Below are positions 43,941 through 52,347 of a stretch of DNA of 64,000 nucleotides, in pieces. The DNA comes from Bacteroidota bacterium (GTDB taxonomy: Bacteria > Bacteroidota > Bacteroidia > M30B66): NCBI GenBank assembly GCA_027490225.1, contig JAIXYK010000026.1, forward strand, positions 1 through 64,000. The letters are read 5' to 3'. Position 1 is the first letter of the stretch. Every line of letters starts with the position of its first letter. Below the pieces are notes generated by a model, which saw only the letters and a program-made list of their open reading frames with translations, searched no databases and was not told the origin of the DNA. A program made the translations under genes and the position numbers.

Positions 43941-45857
43941 TTATTTATAACTGCGCTGAACTAATTTAATATTGTCGAAAACCAATTGCTCTTTGTGCAA
44001 TACTTCAGGTTGATTGTCGCCTGTGTATTCCCAGGCAGCAACATAAGCATAGTTGTTATCGTCGCGAAGGGCTTCTCCTTCGGGAGTTTGGTATTCTTCA
44101 CGGAAATGTCCTCCGCAACTTTCATTGCGATTGAGGGCGTCATCAATCATTAATTCTCCTAGTTCGATAAAATCTGCAACGCGCAATGCTTTTTCTAATT
44201 CAGGATTGGTTTCGTTTGGCGCACCTGGAATTCTAACATTTGACCAAAAATCCTTTTTTATTTCTTGTACTATTTTCTTCGCTTTAGCAAGTCCTTCAGC
44301 ATTTCTTCCCATTCCGCAATATTCCCACATAGTTAATCCCAATTTCTTATGGAAATAATCAACAGGTTCTGAGCCTTGAATAGACATTAATTTTTTAATA
44401 CGTTCTGTTACAGCATTTTCTGCTTCTTCGAAAGCTGGATGATTTGTAGGAATTGCTTTTGTACCAATTTCTTTTGAAAGGAAATCTCCGATTGTAATAG
44501 GAAGTACAAAATAACCATCAGCTAAACCTTGCATGAGTGCAGAAGCACCTAAGCGATTAGCTCCATGGTCTGAGAAATTACATTCACCAGTTGCATATAA
44601 ACCAGGAATAGTTGTCATTAAATTATAATCAACCCAAAGACCGCCCATTGTGTAATGCACAGCTGGATAAATGCGCATTGCATTGGTATAAGGGTCTTCA
44701 CCGGTAATTTTATCGTAGATTTCGAATAAGTTTCCGTAACGGGCTTCTATTGTATCTTTTCCTAATCTATTAATGGCGTCGCTAAAATCTAAATAAACAG
44801 CCATTTTTGAAGTTCCAACTCCATAACCTGCATCGCATCTTTCTTTAGCAGCTCTAGAAGCAATATCGCGCGGTACTAAATTTCCAAAAGCAGGATAACG
44901 GCGTTCCAAGTAGTAATCTCTTTCATCTTCTGGAATTTCAGAAGGTTTGCGATTATCTCCTTTTGCTTTTGGCACCCAAATTCTTCCATCGTTCCTTAGA
45001 GATTCGGACATCAAAGTAAGCTTTGATTGGTGATCGCCAGAAACAGGAATACATGTTGGGTGAATTTGAGTAAAGCAAGGATTTCCGAAAAATGCACCTT
45101 TTTTATGTGCTCTCCAGATTGCTGTTACATTGCAACCCATAGCATTTGTTGAAAGAAAGAATACGTTTCCATAACCACCTGTAGCCATAACCACAGCATG
45201 ACCAAAATAGCGTTCTATTTTACCATTAGTAAGATTTCTGGCAATAATACCTCGTGCTTTTCCATCAATTATAACTACGTCCAACATTTCATGGCGAGTA
45301 TACATTTCAGCTTGCTTGCGGCCTATTTGACGGCTTAATGCGGAATAAGCTCCTAGTAACAATTGCTGCCCTGTTTGACCTTTTGCGTAAAAAGTTCTTG
45401 AAACTTGAACACCACCAAAAGAACGATTATCTAATAAGCCTCCGTATTCGCGTGCAAAAGGAACACCTTGAGCAACACATTGGTCAATAATTGAAGTGCT
45501 AACCTCAGCCAAACGGTGAACATTTCCCTCACGAGAGCGGTAATCGCCTCCTTTTATGGTATCATAAAAGAGACGGTGAACACTGTCGCCATCATTAGAA
45601 TAATTTTTAGCTGCATTGATACCACCTTGTGCGGCAATACTGTGCGCTCTTCTTGGGCTATCCTGAAAACAGAAAACCTTTACTTTATAACCCATTTCTG
45701 CAAGAGAAGCAGCTGCAGAAGAACCTGCGAGACCTGAGCCTACTACAATAATTTCGATGTGGCGTTTATTAGCAGGATTTACAAGCGGAATAGTTGCTTT
45801 GTATTTTGTCCATTTCTCAGCGATAGGTCCTTCAGGTATTTTAGCATCCAATTTCAT
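43941..45857 (-). CDS. sdhA: Succinate dehydrogenase/fumarate reductase flavoprotein subunit
   Basis: A 638-residue catalytic subunit that oxidises succinate to fumarate. The FAD-binding Rossmann motif is [19 protein letters not shown] (about 38-56), the covalent FAD attachment His is His72 in [13 protein letters not shown], and [13 protein letters not shown] and [19 protein letters not shown] are the later family blocks. The catalytic Arg/His region is [18 protein letters not shown]. The length matches the Bacteroidetes SdhA of about 640 residues. It is flanked by sdhC (14 bp) and sdhB (18 bp) and shares their promoter. Confidence 0.97.
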   Translation of the reverse strand: MKLDAKIPEGPIAEKWTKYKATIPLVNPANKRHIEIIVVGSGLAGSSAAASLAEMGYKVKVFCFQDSPRRAHSIAAQGGINAAKNYSNDGDSVHRLFYDTIKGGDYRSREGNVHRLAEVSTSIIDQCVAQGVPFAREYGGLLDNRSFGGVQVSRTFYAKGQTGQQLLLGAYSALSRQIGRKQAEMYTRHEMLDVVIIDGKARGIIARNLTNGKIERYFGHAVVMATGGYGNVFFLSTNAMGCNVTAIWRAHKKGAFFGNPCFTQIHPTCIPVSGDHQSKLTLMSESLRNDGRIWVPKAKGDNRKPSEIPEDERDYYLERRYPAFGNLVPRDIASRAAKERCDAGYGVGTSKMAVYLDFSDAINRLGKDTIEARYGNLFEIYDKITGEDPYTNAMRIYPAVHYTMGGLWVDYNLMTTIPGLYATGECNFSDHGANRLGASALMQGLADGYFVLPITIGDFLSKEIGTKAIPTNHPAFEEAENAVTERIKKLMSIQGSEPVDYFHKKLGLTMWEYCGMGRNAEGLAKAKKIVQEIKKDFWSNVRIPGAPNETNPELEKALRVADFIELGELMIDDALNRNESCGGHFREEYQTPEGEALRDDNNYAYVAAWEYTGDNQPEVLHKEQLVFDNIKLVQRSYK

Positions 45858-45871
45858 GGCTAGAGATATAT

Positions 45872-46567
45872 TTAAAGGTTTAGAATTAAAAAGTAAAGAG
45901 GCATTGCAGCAAATAAAGCTGGAATAATTACAGCAAAAAGTATCATCCCAATATTTTTAATGATTGGGGTATATTTATGGTGATTAATTCCCAAGGTTTG
46001 GAAACCACTTTGGAATCCATGGTACAAGTGAAATGCAATGGCAAACATAGATACAACATACAATGCAACGTACCAAACTTGAGAAAATGCCTCAGCAACA
46101 ACACTATACATATCTTTTAAAACCATGTCATTTCCATCGTATTGTATAGTTGGCATTGTTCCAAATTTCATTTCGAACCAAAAAGTGCGCATGTGAACGA
46201 TTAAGAAAATAAGAATAACACTTCCCAATATGCCCATATTTCTAGAAGACCAAGTAGCACTTTTTGATTGATTTACTAATGCATAAGATTCAGGTCGAGC
46301 TTTTCTGTTGTAAATAGTAAGGGTTAATGAGTAAAAAATATGAAGTAAAATAAACGCGTAATTTACATAAGCAATAATTTTTATCAAAGGATTATGAGTC
46401 ATAAAATAAGTGTACTCATTGAATGCTTGTCCTCCATCATCTTTAAAAAGTGCCAGATTACCAAGCATGTGAACGATTAAAAAGGTGCAAAGAAACAAAC
46501 CGGATAATGCCATTAAATATTTGCGTCCGATGGATGATTGAATAATTCCTGCCGTAACAGTTGCCAT
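45872..46567 (-). CDS. sdhC: Succinate dehydrogenase cytochrome b subunit
   Basis: A 231-residue fused membrane anchor with about five hydrophobic helices, the single-subunit diheme type of Bacteroidetes and Wolinella complex II. His residues in helices 1, 2 and 4 ([36 protein letters not shown]) are candidate heme ligands. It anchors SdhAB and passes electrons to or from menaquinone. It is the first gene of the operon and carries a textbook promoter just upstream of its ATG. Confidence 0.95.
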   Translation of the reverse strand: MATVTAGIIQSSIGRKYLMALSGLFLCTFLIVHMLGNLALFKDDGGQAFNEYTYFMTHNPLIKIIAYVNYAFILLHIFYSLTLTIYNRKARPESYALVNQSKSATWSSRNMGILGSVILIFLIVHMRTFWFEMKFGTMPTIQYDGNDMVLKDMYSVVAEAFSQVWYVALYVVSMFAIAFHLYHGFQSGFQTLGINHHKYTPIIKNIGMILFAVIIPALFAAMPLYFLILNL

Positions 46568-46589
46568 ATTAAATATTTTTAAGTGCGTG

Positions 46590-46620
46590 CAAATGTAATT
46601 ATTGAATTGCAGCTGTCAAA
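46590..46620 (-). promoter_or_regulatory. Consensus promoter of sdhCAB
   Basis: On the minus strand TTTG (46620-46617), exactly 19 bases, then TACATTTG (46597-46590): a perfect Bacteroidetes -33/-7 pair. The ATG at 46567 lies 23 bases further on, so a short leader is expected. Confidence 0.85.
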
Positions 46621-46833
46621 CTTTAAAGTGACCAAACAAACAAAATCTAAAAATTGTTTTGATTAAAAAATGATTGAATACCGTAAAACACGTAATTCAA
46701 CTACCCTTTAAAAGGTATTTATTTAACATCAGGAAACCTATTAAAGGATATATGTATTTAATAATAAACAAATTACAAATTCAATATATAATCATTATAA
46801 ATAAGGTATTTTTTAAGGAATACTGAAACAATC

Positions 46834-46841
46834 TATTTTTG
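46834..46841 (+). promoter_or_regulatory. -7 box before the lipoprotein gene at 46860
   Basis: TATTTTTG matches TAnnTTTG and ends 18 bases before the ATG at 46860. No good TTTG is found at -33. The 292-bp gap between sdhC and this gene holds only the two divergent promoters and AT-rich sequence. Confidence 0.6.
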
Positions 46842-46859
46842 CAACGTAAAAACTAACCT

Positions 46860-47630
46860 ATGAAAACAAATCTATTTATAAAAATTGCTATTGTATCAGC
46901 TGTGATGACATTAGCATCATGCGACAAGAAAGAAGAAGAAACTCCAACTCCTGTAACTCCTCCAGCAGCAAGTGCTCCTGCAACAATTAACCCTGCAGGA
47001 TCGGATGCATTTGGAGCTTTGATTGCACTTCAAACAGCGAATTATATAGCAGTTCCATTTTTAGGTGAAATAAATCAACCTGTAAATACTGGAGTTGCTG
47101 TATTTGGTAATTTATCTGGAGGAACTTATGTTGACGCTGGAAATATTACGATAAATACAAAGGCGTTAACAAAACAAACAAACAATTATTACATCTACAC
47201 TCCAGCTGGAACAGATCCATTAGGTCCAGATTTGAGTGACAATGTTACCTGGAACGTTACCGGAAATTCAGCAAACTCAGTTCCGGCATTGAATAACGTA
47301 ATTCCATCACAATCTTTTCCTGTAGCTCCAAAATATGATGGAGTAACGAGTATTCCAAGAAATGCTGCTTTTACAGTATCTTCTACCATCTTAATAACTG
47401 GTGCAGATACAACCTACTTCTCTTTATTTTCACCGACAACATTTTTGCAGAAAAGAGTTGCGGGAGATATACAATCTGTAACTTTCACCGCAGATGAAAT
47501 GGCTACATTAGGCGCAGGAACTGGATATGTTCAAATAGCACCGTATTCAATGAGCAGTCAAACTTTTGATGGTAAGAAAATATATTTTGTAAACGAATCG
47601 GTAGTTACTAAATCAGTAACTTTCAATTAA
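46860..47630 (+). CDS. Putative lipoprotein of unknown function
   Basis: A 256-residue protein with a lipoprotein signal (lipobox LASC, Cys at about 21), then an acidic and proline-rich spacer (DKKEEETPTPVTPPAASAPA) and a beta-rich domain of about 200 residues with no recognised motif. The mature domain contains repeated AVFGNLSGGTY-like and GTGYVQIAPYSMSS strands and may form a beta-sandwich. It is probably an outer-membrane or periplasmic lipoprotein. It is monocistronic, with its own promoter and a terminator 24 bp after the stop. Confidence 0.85.
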   Translation: MKTNLFIKIAIVSAVMTLASCDKKEEETPTPVTPPAASAPATINPAGSDAFGALIALQTANYIAVPFLGEINQPVNTGVAVFGNLSGGTYVDAGNITINTKALTKQTNNYYIYTPAGTDPLGPDLSDNVTWNVTGNSANSVPALNNVIPSQSFPVAPKYDGVTSIPRNAAFTVSSTILITGADTTYFSLFSPTTFLQKRVAGDIQSVTFTADEMATLGAGTGYVQIAPYSMSSQTFDGKKIYFVNESVVTKSVTFN

Positions 47631-47653
47631 GCAATTCAACTAACCTAAATTGG

Positions 47654-47681
47654 AAAGCTGCCCTACAAGGCGGCTTTTTTT
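47654..47681 (+). terminator. Intrinsic terminator after the lipoprotein gene
   Basis: AGCTGCC (47656-47662) pairs with GGCGGCT (47669-47675, one T-G pair) and is followed by a T-run to 47681. Confidence 0.9.
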
Positions 47682-47772
47682 ATATGAAATAGTTTGTAAT
47701 GTTTGCTTGTATAACAATTATATGTTCTTGCAATACTTAAATATATTTCAGCGTTTTGCTTTTTTGTGCGCT

Positions 47773-48288
47773 ATGTATAAGCAAAGAGATGATGATGAAT
47801 TAATTGAACTCCCTTTATTTAAACAGATAAGAATTGTAGCATTTTTTTGCGCCATTTTTTCATTAGTTTTATTAGTTGATTATTTACTTCCTCCAAAAAC
47901 AAAAATTGAAAATGTGCGATTTAGGCTATTTGAAAAAGAGAGCAGCCGATTTGGAGATACAAATTATAATTTAAAGGTAAAAACAAAAAGTTTTGAGATA
48001 AAAGCAGAAACAGATTTATTTGATGACGCCAAAGAAAAAACAAGAATAGAAATTCGTTATTCACCAATTTTCAATTTCATTAAAATGGTAAAAGGTAAAA
48101 GAATTGATAACAAAAAAGAGTTTAATCACAAACCTATTGAACCATTATTTAGGGGATTTGCTTCTTTTCCATTAGTACTTTTGTTTTTGGGATTATTCGC
48201 TTTCTTTTACAAAGGAGAAGAAACTATAGCTTATGTAAGTGGCATTTTATCAATAATAGTATTAACAACAATGTTAATGGTCTTTTAG
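47773..48288 (+). CDS. Membrane protein of unknown function
   Basis: A 171-residue protein with a hydrophobic segment near the N-terminus (about 22-40, IRIVAFFCAIFSLVLLVDYLL) and a C-terminal pair (about 128-170). Between them lies a charged soluble domain of about 80 residues (ENVRFRLFEKESSRFGDTNY, TKSFEIKAETDLFDDAKE). I do not recognise the family. I start it at the ATG at 47773, because the longer frame begins inside the preceding terminator. It lies 25 bp before the next membrane-protein gene and may be co-transcribed with it. Confidence 0.7.
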   Translation: MYKQRDDDELIELPLFKQIRIVAFFCAIFSLVLLVDYLLPPKTKIENVRFRLFEKESSRFGDTNYNLKVKTKSFEIKAETDLFDDAKEKTRIEIRYSPIFNFIKMVKGKRIDNKKEFNHKPIEPLFRGFASFPLVLLFLGLFAFFYKGEETIAYVSGILSIIVLTTMLMVF

Positions 48289-48313
48289 CAAGTAAATTGA
48301 TTATAATTGCAGC

Positions 48314-48940
48314 GTGATAAAGCAAGCTGCTATAATAATTTCATGGGTTTTCCAACCTATACTGATGCCTTTTTATGGCACTTTGTTACTGTTTAATCTG
48401 CCATATTATGGCTTCAATTTGTTGCATCCAAACATTATTTATTTTGTGCTTGTTAGCACTTTTCTTTTCACTGTGGCATTGCCGGGAAGCATGATTTTAA
48501 TGCTAAAGAAAATGAATTTCATTTCAAGTATACATTTGAATGAGAGAAGCGAAAGAAAATACCCAATAATTTTTACAATACTGTTTCATGTTGCAAATTA
48601 TTATTTTCTCACAAAGATTCATCTTCCTTTTATTTATTATGTATTTCTACTTTCTGGTATTTTCTCTTTGATTGTAACTTTTTTAGTAAGCTACTTTTGG
48701 AAAATAAGCATGCACACTACTGGAATTGGAGGACTTTGCGGGGTTTTCTTTGCTTGTTTATTGATTTGGGGGATTGATACAAGACTTTTATTTGGTTTTA
48801 TGTTTTTAATTGCTGGAATGATTGGTTCTGCAAGACTTATTCTAAAAGCCCATACTTCAGGCCAAGTTTATATGGGTTTTATAGCTGGCTTTATTCCTCA
48901 GACACTTCCATTGTTTTTATACATGCTAAGCATAAAGTAA
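48314..48940 (+). CDS. PAP2-like membrane protein
   Basis: A 208-residue polytopic membrane protein with about six hydrophobic helices. The C-terminal part has KISMHTTGIGG and SARLILKAHTSGQVYMGFIAG, which resemble phosphatase motifs 2 and 3 of PAP2-type lipid phosphatases (S..H and SR..H...QV..G). The likeness is partial, because motif 1 is not visible, so it may be an inactive or divergent relative. The start codon is GTG. It follows the 47773 gene by 25 bp; a tRNA gene follows after 78 bp. Confidence 0.72.
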   Translation: MIKQAAIIISWVFQPILMPFYGTLLLFNLPYYGFNLLHPNIIYFVLVSTFLFTVALPGSMILMLKKMNFISSIHLNERSERKYPIIFTILFHVANYYFLTKIHLPFIYYVFLLSGIFSLIVTFLVSYFWKISMHTTGIGGLCGVFFACLLIWGIDTRLLFGFMFLIAGMIGSARLILKAHTSGQVYMGFIAGFIPQTLPLFLYMLSIK

Positions 48941-48972
48941 TAAACAGAATTAAAAAATTGAATAAATTATAC

Positions 48973-49002
48973 TTGCAAATTACCACAAAGCAATTACTTT
49001 TG
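48973..49002 (+). promoter_or_regulatory. Promoter of the CAU-anticodon tRNA
   Basis: TTG (48973-48975), 19 bases, then TACTTTTG (48995-49002) fit the Bacteroidetes consensus. The tRNA begins 17 bases downstream of the -7 box. Confidence 0.75.
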
Positions 49003-49018
49003 CATTCCCAAAAAATTG

Positions 49019-49091
49019 GGGCTTGTAGCTCAGGGGTTAGAGCGCCGGACTCATAATCCGTTGGTCGTAGGTTCGATTCCTACCAGGCCCA
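49019..49091 (+). tRNA. tRNA with CAU anticodon (Met, or Ile2)
   Basis: A 73-base cloverleaf. The acceptor stem GGGCTTG pairs with CAGGCCC (one T-G pair), the D arm is AGCTCAGGGGTTAGAGC, the anticodon stem GCCGGACTCATAATCCGT carries the anticodon CAT, and the T arm holds GTAGGTTCGATTCCTAC. CCA is not encoded. CAU is read as Met by elongator tRNA, but as Ile when C34 is changed to lysidine. The acceptor pairs do not look like initiator tRNA, which lacks a 1-72 Watson-Crick pair. Sequence alone leaves Met versus Ile2 open. Confidence 0.93.
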
Positions 49092-49100
49092 CACAAATAA

Positions 49101-49139
49101 AAAGGCGAGACATTTAATAGTGTGTCGCCTTTATTTTTT
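49101..49139 (+). terminator. Intrinsic terminator after the tRNA
   Basis: AAAGGCGA (49101-49108) pairs with TCGCCTTT (49125-49132), extended by GACA opposite TGTG, and followed by a T-rich run to 49139. The HAD gene starts 7 bases later. Confidence 0.85.
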
Positions 49140-49145
49140 AACCAT

Positions 49146-49778
49146 ATGATTTACGAAAATCAAACAATAGATGCCATTATCTTCGATTTGGGAGGAGTAA
49201 TTTTAAATATTGATTATCAATTACCGGTAAAGGCTTTTAAAAAACTAGGGATTGAAAACTTTAACGAATTGTTTTCTCAAGCTTCACAAGGTAATCTCTT
49301 TAACGATTATGAAACAGGAAATATCTCATCATATGATTTTGTAAACGAAATAAAAAAATACCTTCCTCAAAATACAAGTGATGTAGCAATTATTAATGCA
49401 TGGAATTCTATTTTGCTGGATTTACCTGAAGAGCGGTTATTTTCATTAGAAAAAGCAGCAGAGAACCACCGTATTTTTCTGCTTTCGAATACAAATGCTC
49501 TTCACATTGAGAGTTTTAATCAATACTTACTAAATAATTTACAATTACCTTCATTGGAGCCTTTTTTTGAAACATTATATCTTTCATATGAAGTTGGTTT
49601 AAGAAAACCTGATTTGAGAATATTTGAATATGTGCTTCAAGATGCAGGCTTAGTGCCAGAAAGAACTTTGTTTATTGATGATTCTATACAGCACATTCAA
49701 GCGGCATCTGAATTGGGTATCTTAACAAAACACTTGGTAAATGAAGATATCACAACTTTCTTAGAAGGTAAAATTTAA
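49146..49778 (+). CDS. HAD family hydrolase (HAD-IA)
   Basis: A 210-residue cytoplasmic phosphatase-like protein. The HAD motifs are IIFDLGGVIL (Asp14, with Gly in place of the second Asp, as in YihX-like enzymes), LLSNTNALH (motif II), GLRKPDLRIFEYVL (motif III Lys) and LFIDDSIQHIQAA (motif IV). A helical cap domain lies between motifs I and II. Likely substrates are sugar phosphates or nucleotides. I use the ATG at 49146 because an upstream in-frame ATG lies in the tRNA terminator. ettA follows after 54 bp. Confidence 0.9.
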   Translation: MIYENQTIDAIIFDLGGVILNIDYQLPVKAFKKLGIENFNELFSQASQGNLFNDYETGNISSYDFVNEIKKYLPQNTSDVAIINAWNSILLDLPEERLFSLEKAAENHRIFLLSNTNALHIESFNQYLLNNLQLPSLEPFFETLYLSYEVGLRKPDLRIFEYVLQDAGLVPERTLFIDDSIQHIQAASELGILTKHLVNEDITTFLEGKI

Positions 49779-49804
49779 TACTTCAAATAGCGCCTGGCTT
49801 TTCC

Positions 49805-49812
49805 TAATTTTG
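49805..49812 (+). promoter_or_regulatory. -7 box before ettA
   Basis: TAATTTTG matches TAnnTTTG and ends 20 bases before the ATG at 49833. No clear TTTG is found at -33. Confidence 0.5.
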
Positions 49813-49832
49813 ACAACAATAATTGATTCATT

Positions 49833-51521
49833 ATGAGCGACGATAAAAAAATAATTTTTTCAATGGTAAAGGTTTCTAAAACCTTTCCTCCTCAAAAACA
49901 AGTTTTGAAAGATATTTATCTATCATTTTACTATGGTGCTAAAATCGGAATTATAGGTTTAAACGGCTCGGGTAAATCAACATTGCTTAAAATTATTGCA
50001 GGTGTAGAGAAATCTTTTAATGGTGACGTTGTATTTTCTCCTGGCTATAATGTTGGGTATTTAGAGCAAGATCCAAAACTAGATGATACAAAAACTGTAA
50101 TAGATATTGTAAGAGAGGGTGTAAAACCTATCATGGATTTGTTGGCAGAATATAATGAGGTAAATGAAAAAATGGGGCTGGAAGAATATTATTCTGATGG
50201 TGATAAGATGGACAAGTTGCTCACACGTCAAGGAGTTCTTCAAGATGAAATTGATGCGAAAAACGCATGGGAAATTGACAATACACTCGAAAGAGCAATG
50301 GATGCTTTAAGATGTCCTGATTCTGATAGAATTATTGGAACACTTTCGGGAGGTGAAAGAAGAAGAGTTGCATTGTGCAGATTACTTTTACAGCAACCCG
50401 AGATTCTATTACTAGATGAGCCTACAAACCATTTAGACGCTGAATCGATTGATTGGTTAGAACAGCACTTGCAAAACTATTCAGGAACTGTAATAGCGAT
50501 AACGCACGACAGGTATTTCTTAGATAATGTTGCTGGCTGGATTTTAGAATTAGACCGTGGCGAGGGTATTCCTTGGAAAGGTAATTACAGTAGTTGGTTA
50601 GAGCAAAAAGGAAAACGATTACAACAAGAAGAAAAAACCGAATCAAAACGTCAGAAATCTCTTGCAAGAGAATTAGAATGGGTAAGACAAGGTGCGAAAG
50701 GAAGACAAACAAAACAAAAAGCCCGCTTGCAAGCTTATGATAAAATGATGGGTGAGGATGTAAAAGAAAAAGAAGAAAAGCTTGAAATATTTATTCCAAA
50801 TGGACCTCGCCTTGGAAATGAAGTAATTGAAGCAATTGATGTTTCGAAAGGATTTGGAGACAGATTACTTTATGAACATTTAAATTTCAGACTTCCTCCA
50901 GCTGGAATTGTTGGTATAATTGGTCCAAATGGCGCTGGAAAAACTACACTTTTCAAAATGATAATGAAGCAGTTAGAACCGAATGAAGGCTCATTCAAAA
51001 TTGGTGAAACTGTAAAAGTAGGATATGTAGACCAAACTCATGAGGAGTTAAATCCTGAAAAATCTGTTTGGGAAGTAATTACTGGAGGTAATGAAATTAT
51101 TGAAATAGGAGGAAGAACGATGAATTCCAGGGCTTATGTTAGTCGTTTTAACTTTAATGGTGCTGACCAAGGTAAAAAAGTTGGAATATTATCTGGTGGA
51201 GAAAGAAACAGACTTCATTTGGCTATGGCATTAAAATCTGAAGCCAATGTTCTATTGCTCGATGAGCCTACCAATGATATTGATATTAATACTTTGAGAG
51301 CCTTAGAAGAAGGTTTAGAAAACTATGCTGGTTGTGCTGTTGTAATTAGTCACGACAGGTGGTTTTTAGATAGAATTTGTACACATATTTTAGCTTTTGA
51401 AGGTGATTCGAGTGTTTACTATTTTGAAGGTGGTTACACTGAATATGAAGAAAATAAGAAAAAGCGACTTGGTGATGTTGAGCCCAAAAGGATTCGTTAT
51501 AAAAAACTTATAAATAACTAG
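49833..51521 (+). CDS. ettA: Energy-dependent translational throttle protein EttA (ABC-F)
   Basis: A 562-residue cytoplasmic ABC-F ATPase with two nucleotide-binding domains. It gates entry of the ribosome into elongation through its E-site position. The first domain has GLNGSGKST and LSGGERRRVALCRLLLQQPEILLLDEPTNHLD (in parts); the second has GPNGAGKTT, LSGGERNRLHLAMALKS and LLLDEPTNDID. The linker between them (about 245-310) is basic and helical, like the EttA P-site tRNA-interaction motif. The length and family order fit EttA rather than other ABC-F proteins. Confidence 0.95.
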   Translation: MSDDKKIIFSMVKVSKTFPPQKQVLKDIYLSFYYGAKIGIIGLNGSGKSTLLKIIAGVEKSFNGDVVFSPGYNVGYLEQDPKLDDTKTVIDIVREGVKPIMDLLAEYNEVNEKMGLEEYYSDGDKMDKLLTRQGVLQDEIDAKNAWEIDNTLERAMDALRCPDSDRIIGTLSGGERRRVALCRLLLQQPEILLLDEPTNHLDAESIDWLEQHLQNYSGTVIAITHDRYFLDNVAGWILELDRGEGIPWKGNYSSWLEQKGKRLQQEEKTESKRQKSLARELEWVRQGAKGRQTKQKARLQAYDKMMGEDVKEKEEKLEIFIPNGPRLGNEVIEAIDVSKGFGDRLLYEHLNFRLPPAGIVGIIGPNGAGKTTLFKMIMKQLEPNEGSFKIGETVKVGYVDQTHEELNPEKSVWEVITGGNEIIEIGGRTMNSRAYVSRFNFNGADQGKKVGILSGGERNRLHLAMALKSEANVLLLDEPTNDIDINTLRALEEGLENYAGCAVVISHDRWFLDRICTHILAFEGDSSVYYFEGGYTEYEENKKKRLGDVEPKRIRYKKLINN

Positions 51522-51562
51522 TTTTTTTTGATATTGGATGTAATTCGTACGTAATGATTTTT

Positions 51563-51570
51563 TATTTTTG
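51563..51570 (+). promoter_or_regulatory. -7 box before the DUF6364/PIN toxin-antitoxin genes
   Basis: TATTTTTG matches TAnnTTTG and ends 17 bases before the ATG at 51588. The palindromic core CGTACG (51546-51551), 11 bases upstream, is a possible operator for the antitoxin; that is inference. Confidence 0.55.
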
Positions 51571-51587
51571 TGGTATAAATTATTGTT

Positions 51588-51857
51588 ATGTACTACAATT
51601 CGAAAGTTACGCTTAGCTTTAACGCACAAGTTATAGAAAAGGCAAAGGCTTATGCAGAACAAAACGGCATCAGTCTTAGTAGGCTTACAGAAATTTTATT
51701 GCGCAGACTTACCTCAAATCCAAGCTACAACATTGAAGATTTTCCTGTTTCAGATTGGGTAAACCATGTTTCTGAAGGTAAAGCAGAATACGTAGCAACT
51801 CCGCCAGATTCTAAAAAAAGAAGAGATGTAATGAGGTCTAAAAAGGCTTCAAAATAA
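51588..51857 (+). CDS. DUF6364 family antitoxin (ribbon-helix-helix-like)
   Basis: An 89-residue small basic protein. The N-terminus has NSKVTLSFNAQVIEKAKAYAEQNGISLSRLTEILLRRL, seen in parts as KVTLSFN and GISLSRLTEILLR, which is a ribbon-helix-helix pattern typical of DUF6364 antitoxins. The C-terminal tail (SDWVNHVSEGKAEYVATPP) should wrap the toxin. The gene is directly upstream of a PIN-domain gene, one base apart, the standard type II toxin-antitoxin order. The antitoxin probably represses its own promoter. Confidence 0.85.
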   Translation: MYYNSKVTLSFNAQVIEKAKAYAEQNGISLSRLTEILLRRLTSNPSYNIEDFPVSDWVNHVSEGKAEYVATPPDSKKRRDVMRSKKASK

Positions 51858-51858
51858 G

Positions 51859-52296
51859 ATGCGCATTTTTGTAGATGCCAATATCTTGATTGCGGTAATA
51901 AATAAAGAGTTGCCTTATTATGATGCTTGTGCAAGGGTGTTGAGTCTTAAAAATTTTCCAAAAATTGAGATTTTTTCTTCGGCTTTAAGTTTTAGCATCA
52001 CAGCTTATTTTGCAGAAAAAAAACATGGTGAGAAGGAAACGCGCAAACGAATGGTGTTATTGATGGAAAACATAAAAATCTGCAATTGCGGACAAACTGA
52101 AGTACAACAAGCACTTGAAAACAAGAAAATTGGAGATTTGGAAGATGGCGTTCAGTATTACGCTGCCAAGAATTCTTCGTGTGAATATATTGTAACCTAT
52201 AATCAAAAAGATTTCTTCTTTTCTCAACTCGAAGTATTGCTACCTGAAGAAATGCTAGGAAAATATTTACATCTTATAAAAAATAAGAGAAATTAA
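51859..52296 (+). CDS. PIN-domain toxin (VapC-like RNase)
   Basis: A 145-residue PIN-domain protein. The opening MRIFVDANILIAVINKE carries the first acidic residue (Asp6), a Glu lies in the middle helices, DLEDGVQYYAAKN gives further acidic residues, and IVTYNQKDFFFS provides the last Asp with Thr-Tyr-Asn in place of the usual Thr-Arg-Asn. PIN toxins cleave tRNA or rRNA to arrest growth when the antitoxin is lost. It is one base after the DUF6364 antitoxin. The residue set is near complete, so activity is likely but not certain. Confidence 0.85.
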   Translation: MRIFVDANILIAVINKELPYYDACARVLSLKNFPKIEIFSSALSFSITAYFAEKKHGEKETRKRMVLLMENIKICNCGQTEVQQALENKKIGDLEDGVQYYAAKNSSCEYIVTYNQKDFFFSQLEVLLPEEMLGKYLHLIKNKRN

Positions 52297-52315
52297 GGCT
52301 AAGTTTCGAAGCGTA

Positions 52316-52323
52316 TTGTTTTG
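52316..52323 (+). promoter_or_regulatory. Probable -7 box before the nuclease gene
   Basis: TTGTTTTG is a one-mismatch form of TAnnTTTG, 25 bases before the GTG at 52348. It covers an in-frame TTG at 52321, which argues against that codon as the start. Confidence 0.4.
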
Positions 52324-52347
52324 CACCTTTACAAAAATTATTATGCT

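Noticed and set aside
49122-49145. An N-terminal extension of the HAD hydrolase
   Set aside because: It would begin inside the tRNA terminator hairpin, and the HAD fold starts at the next Met.
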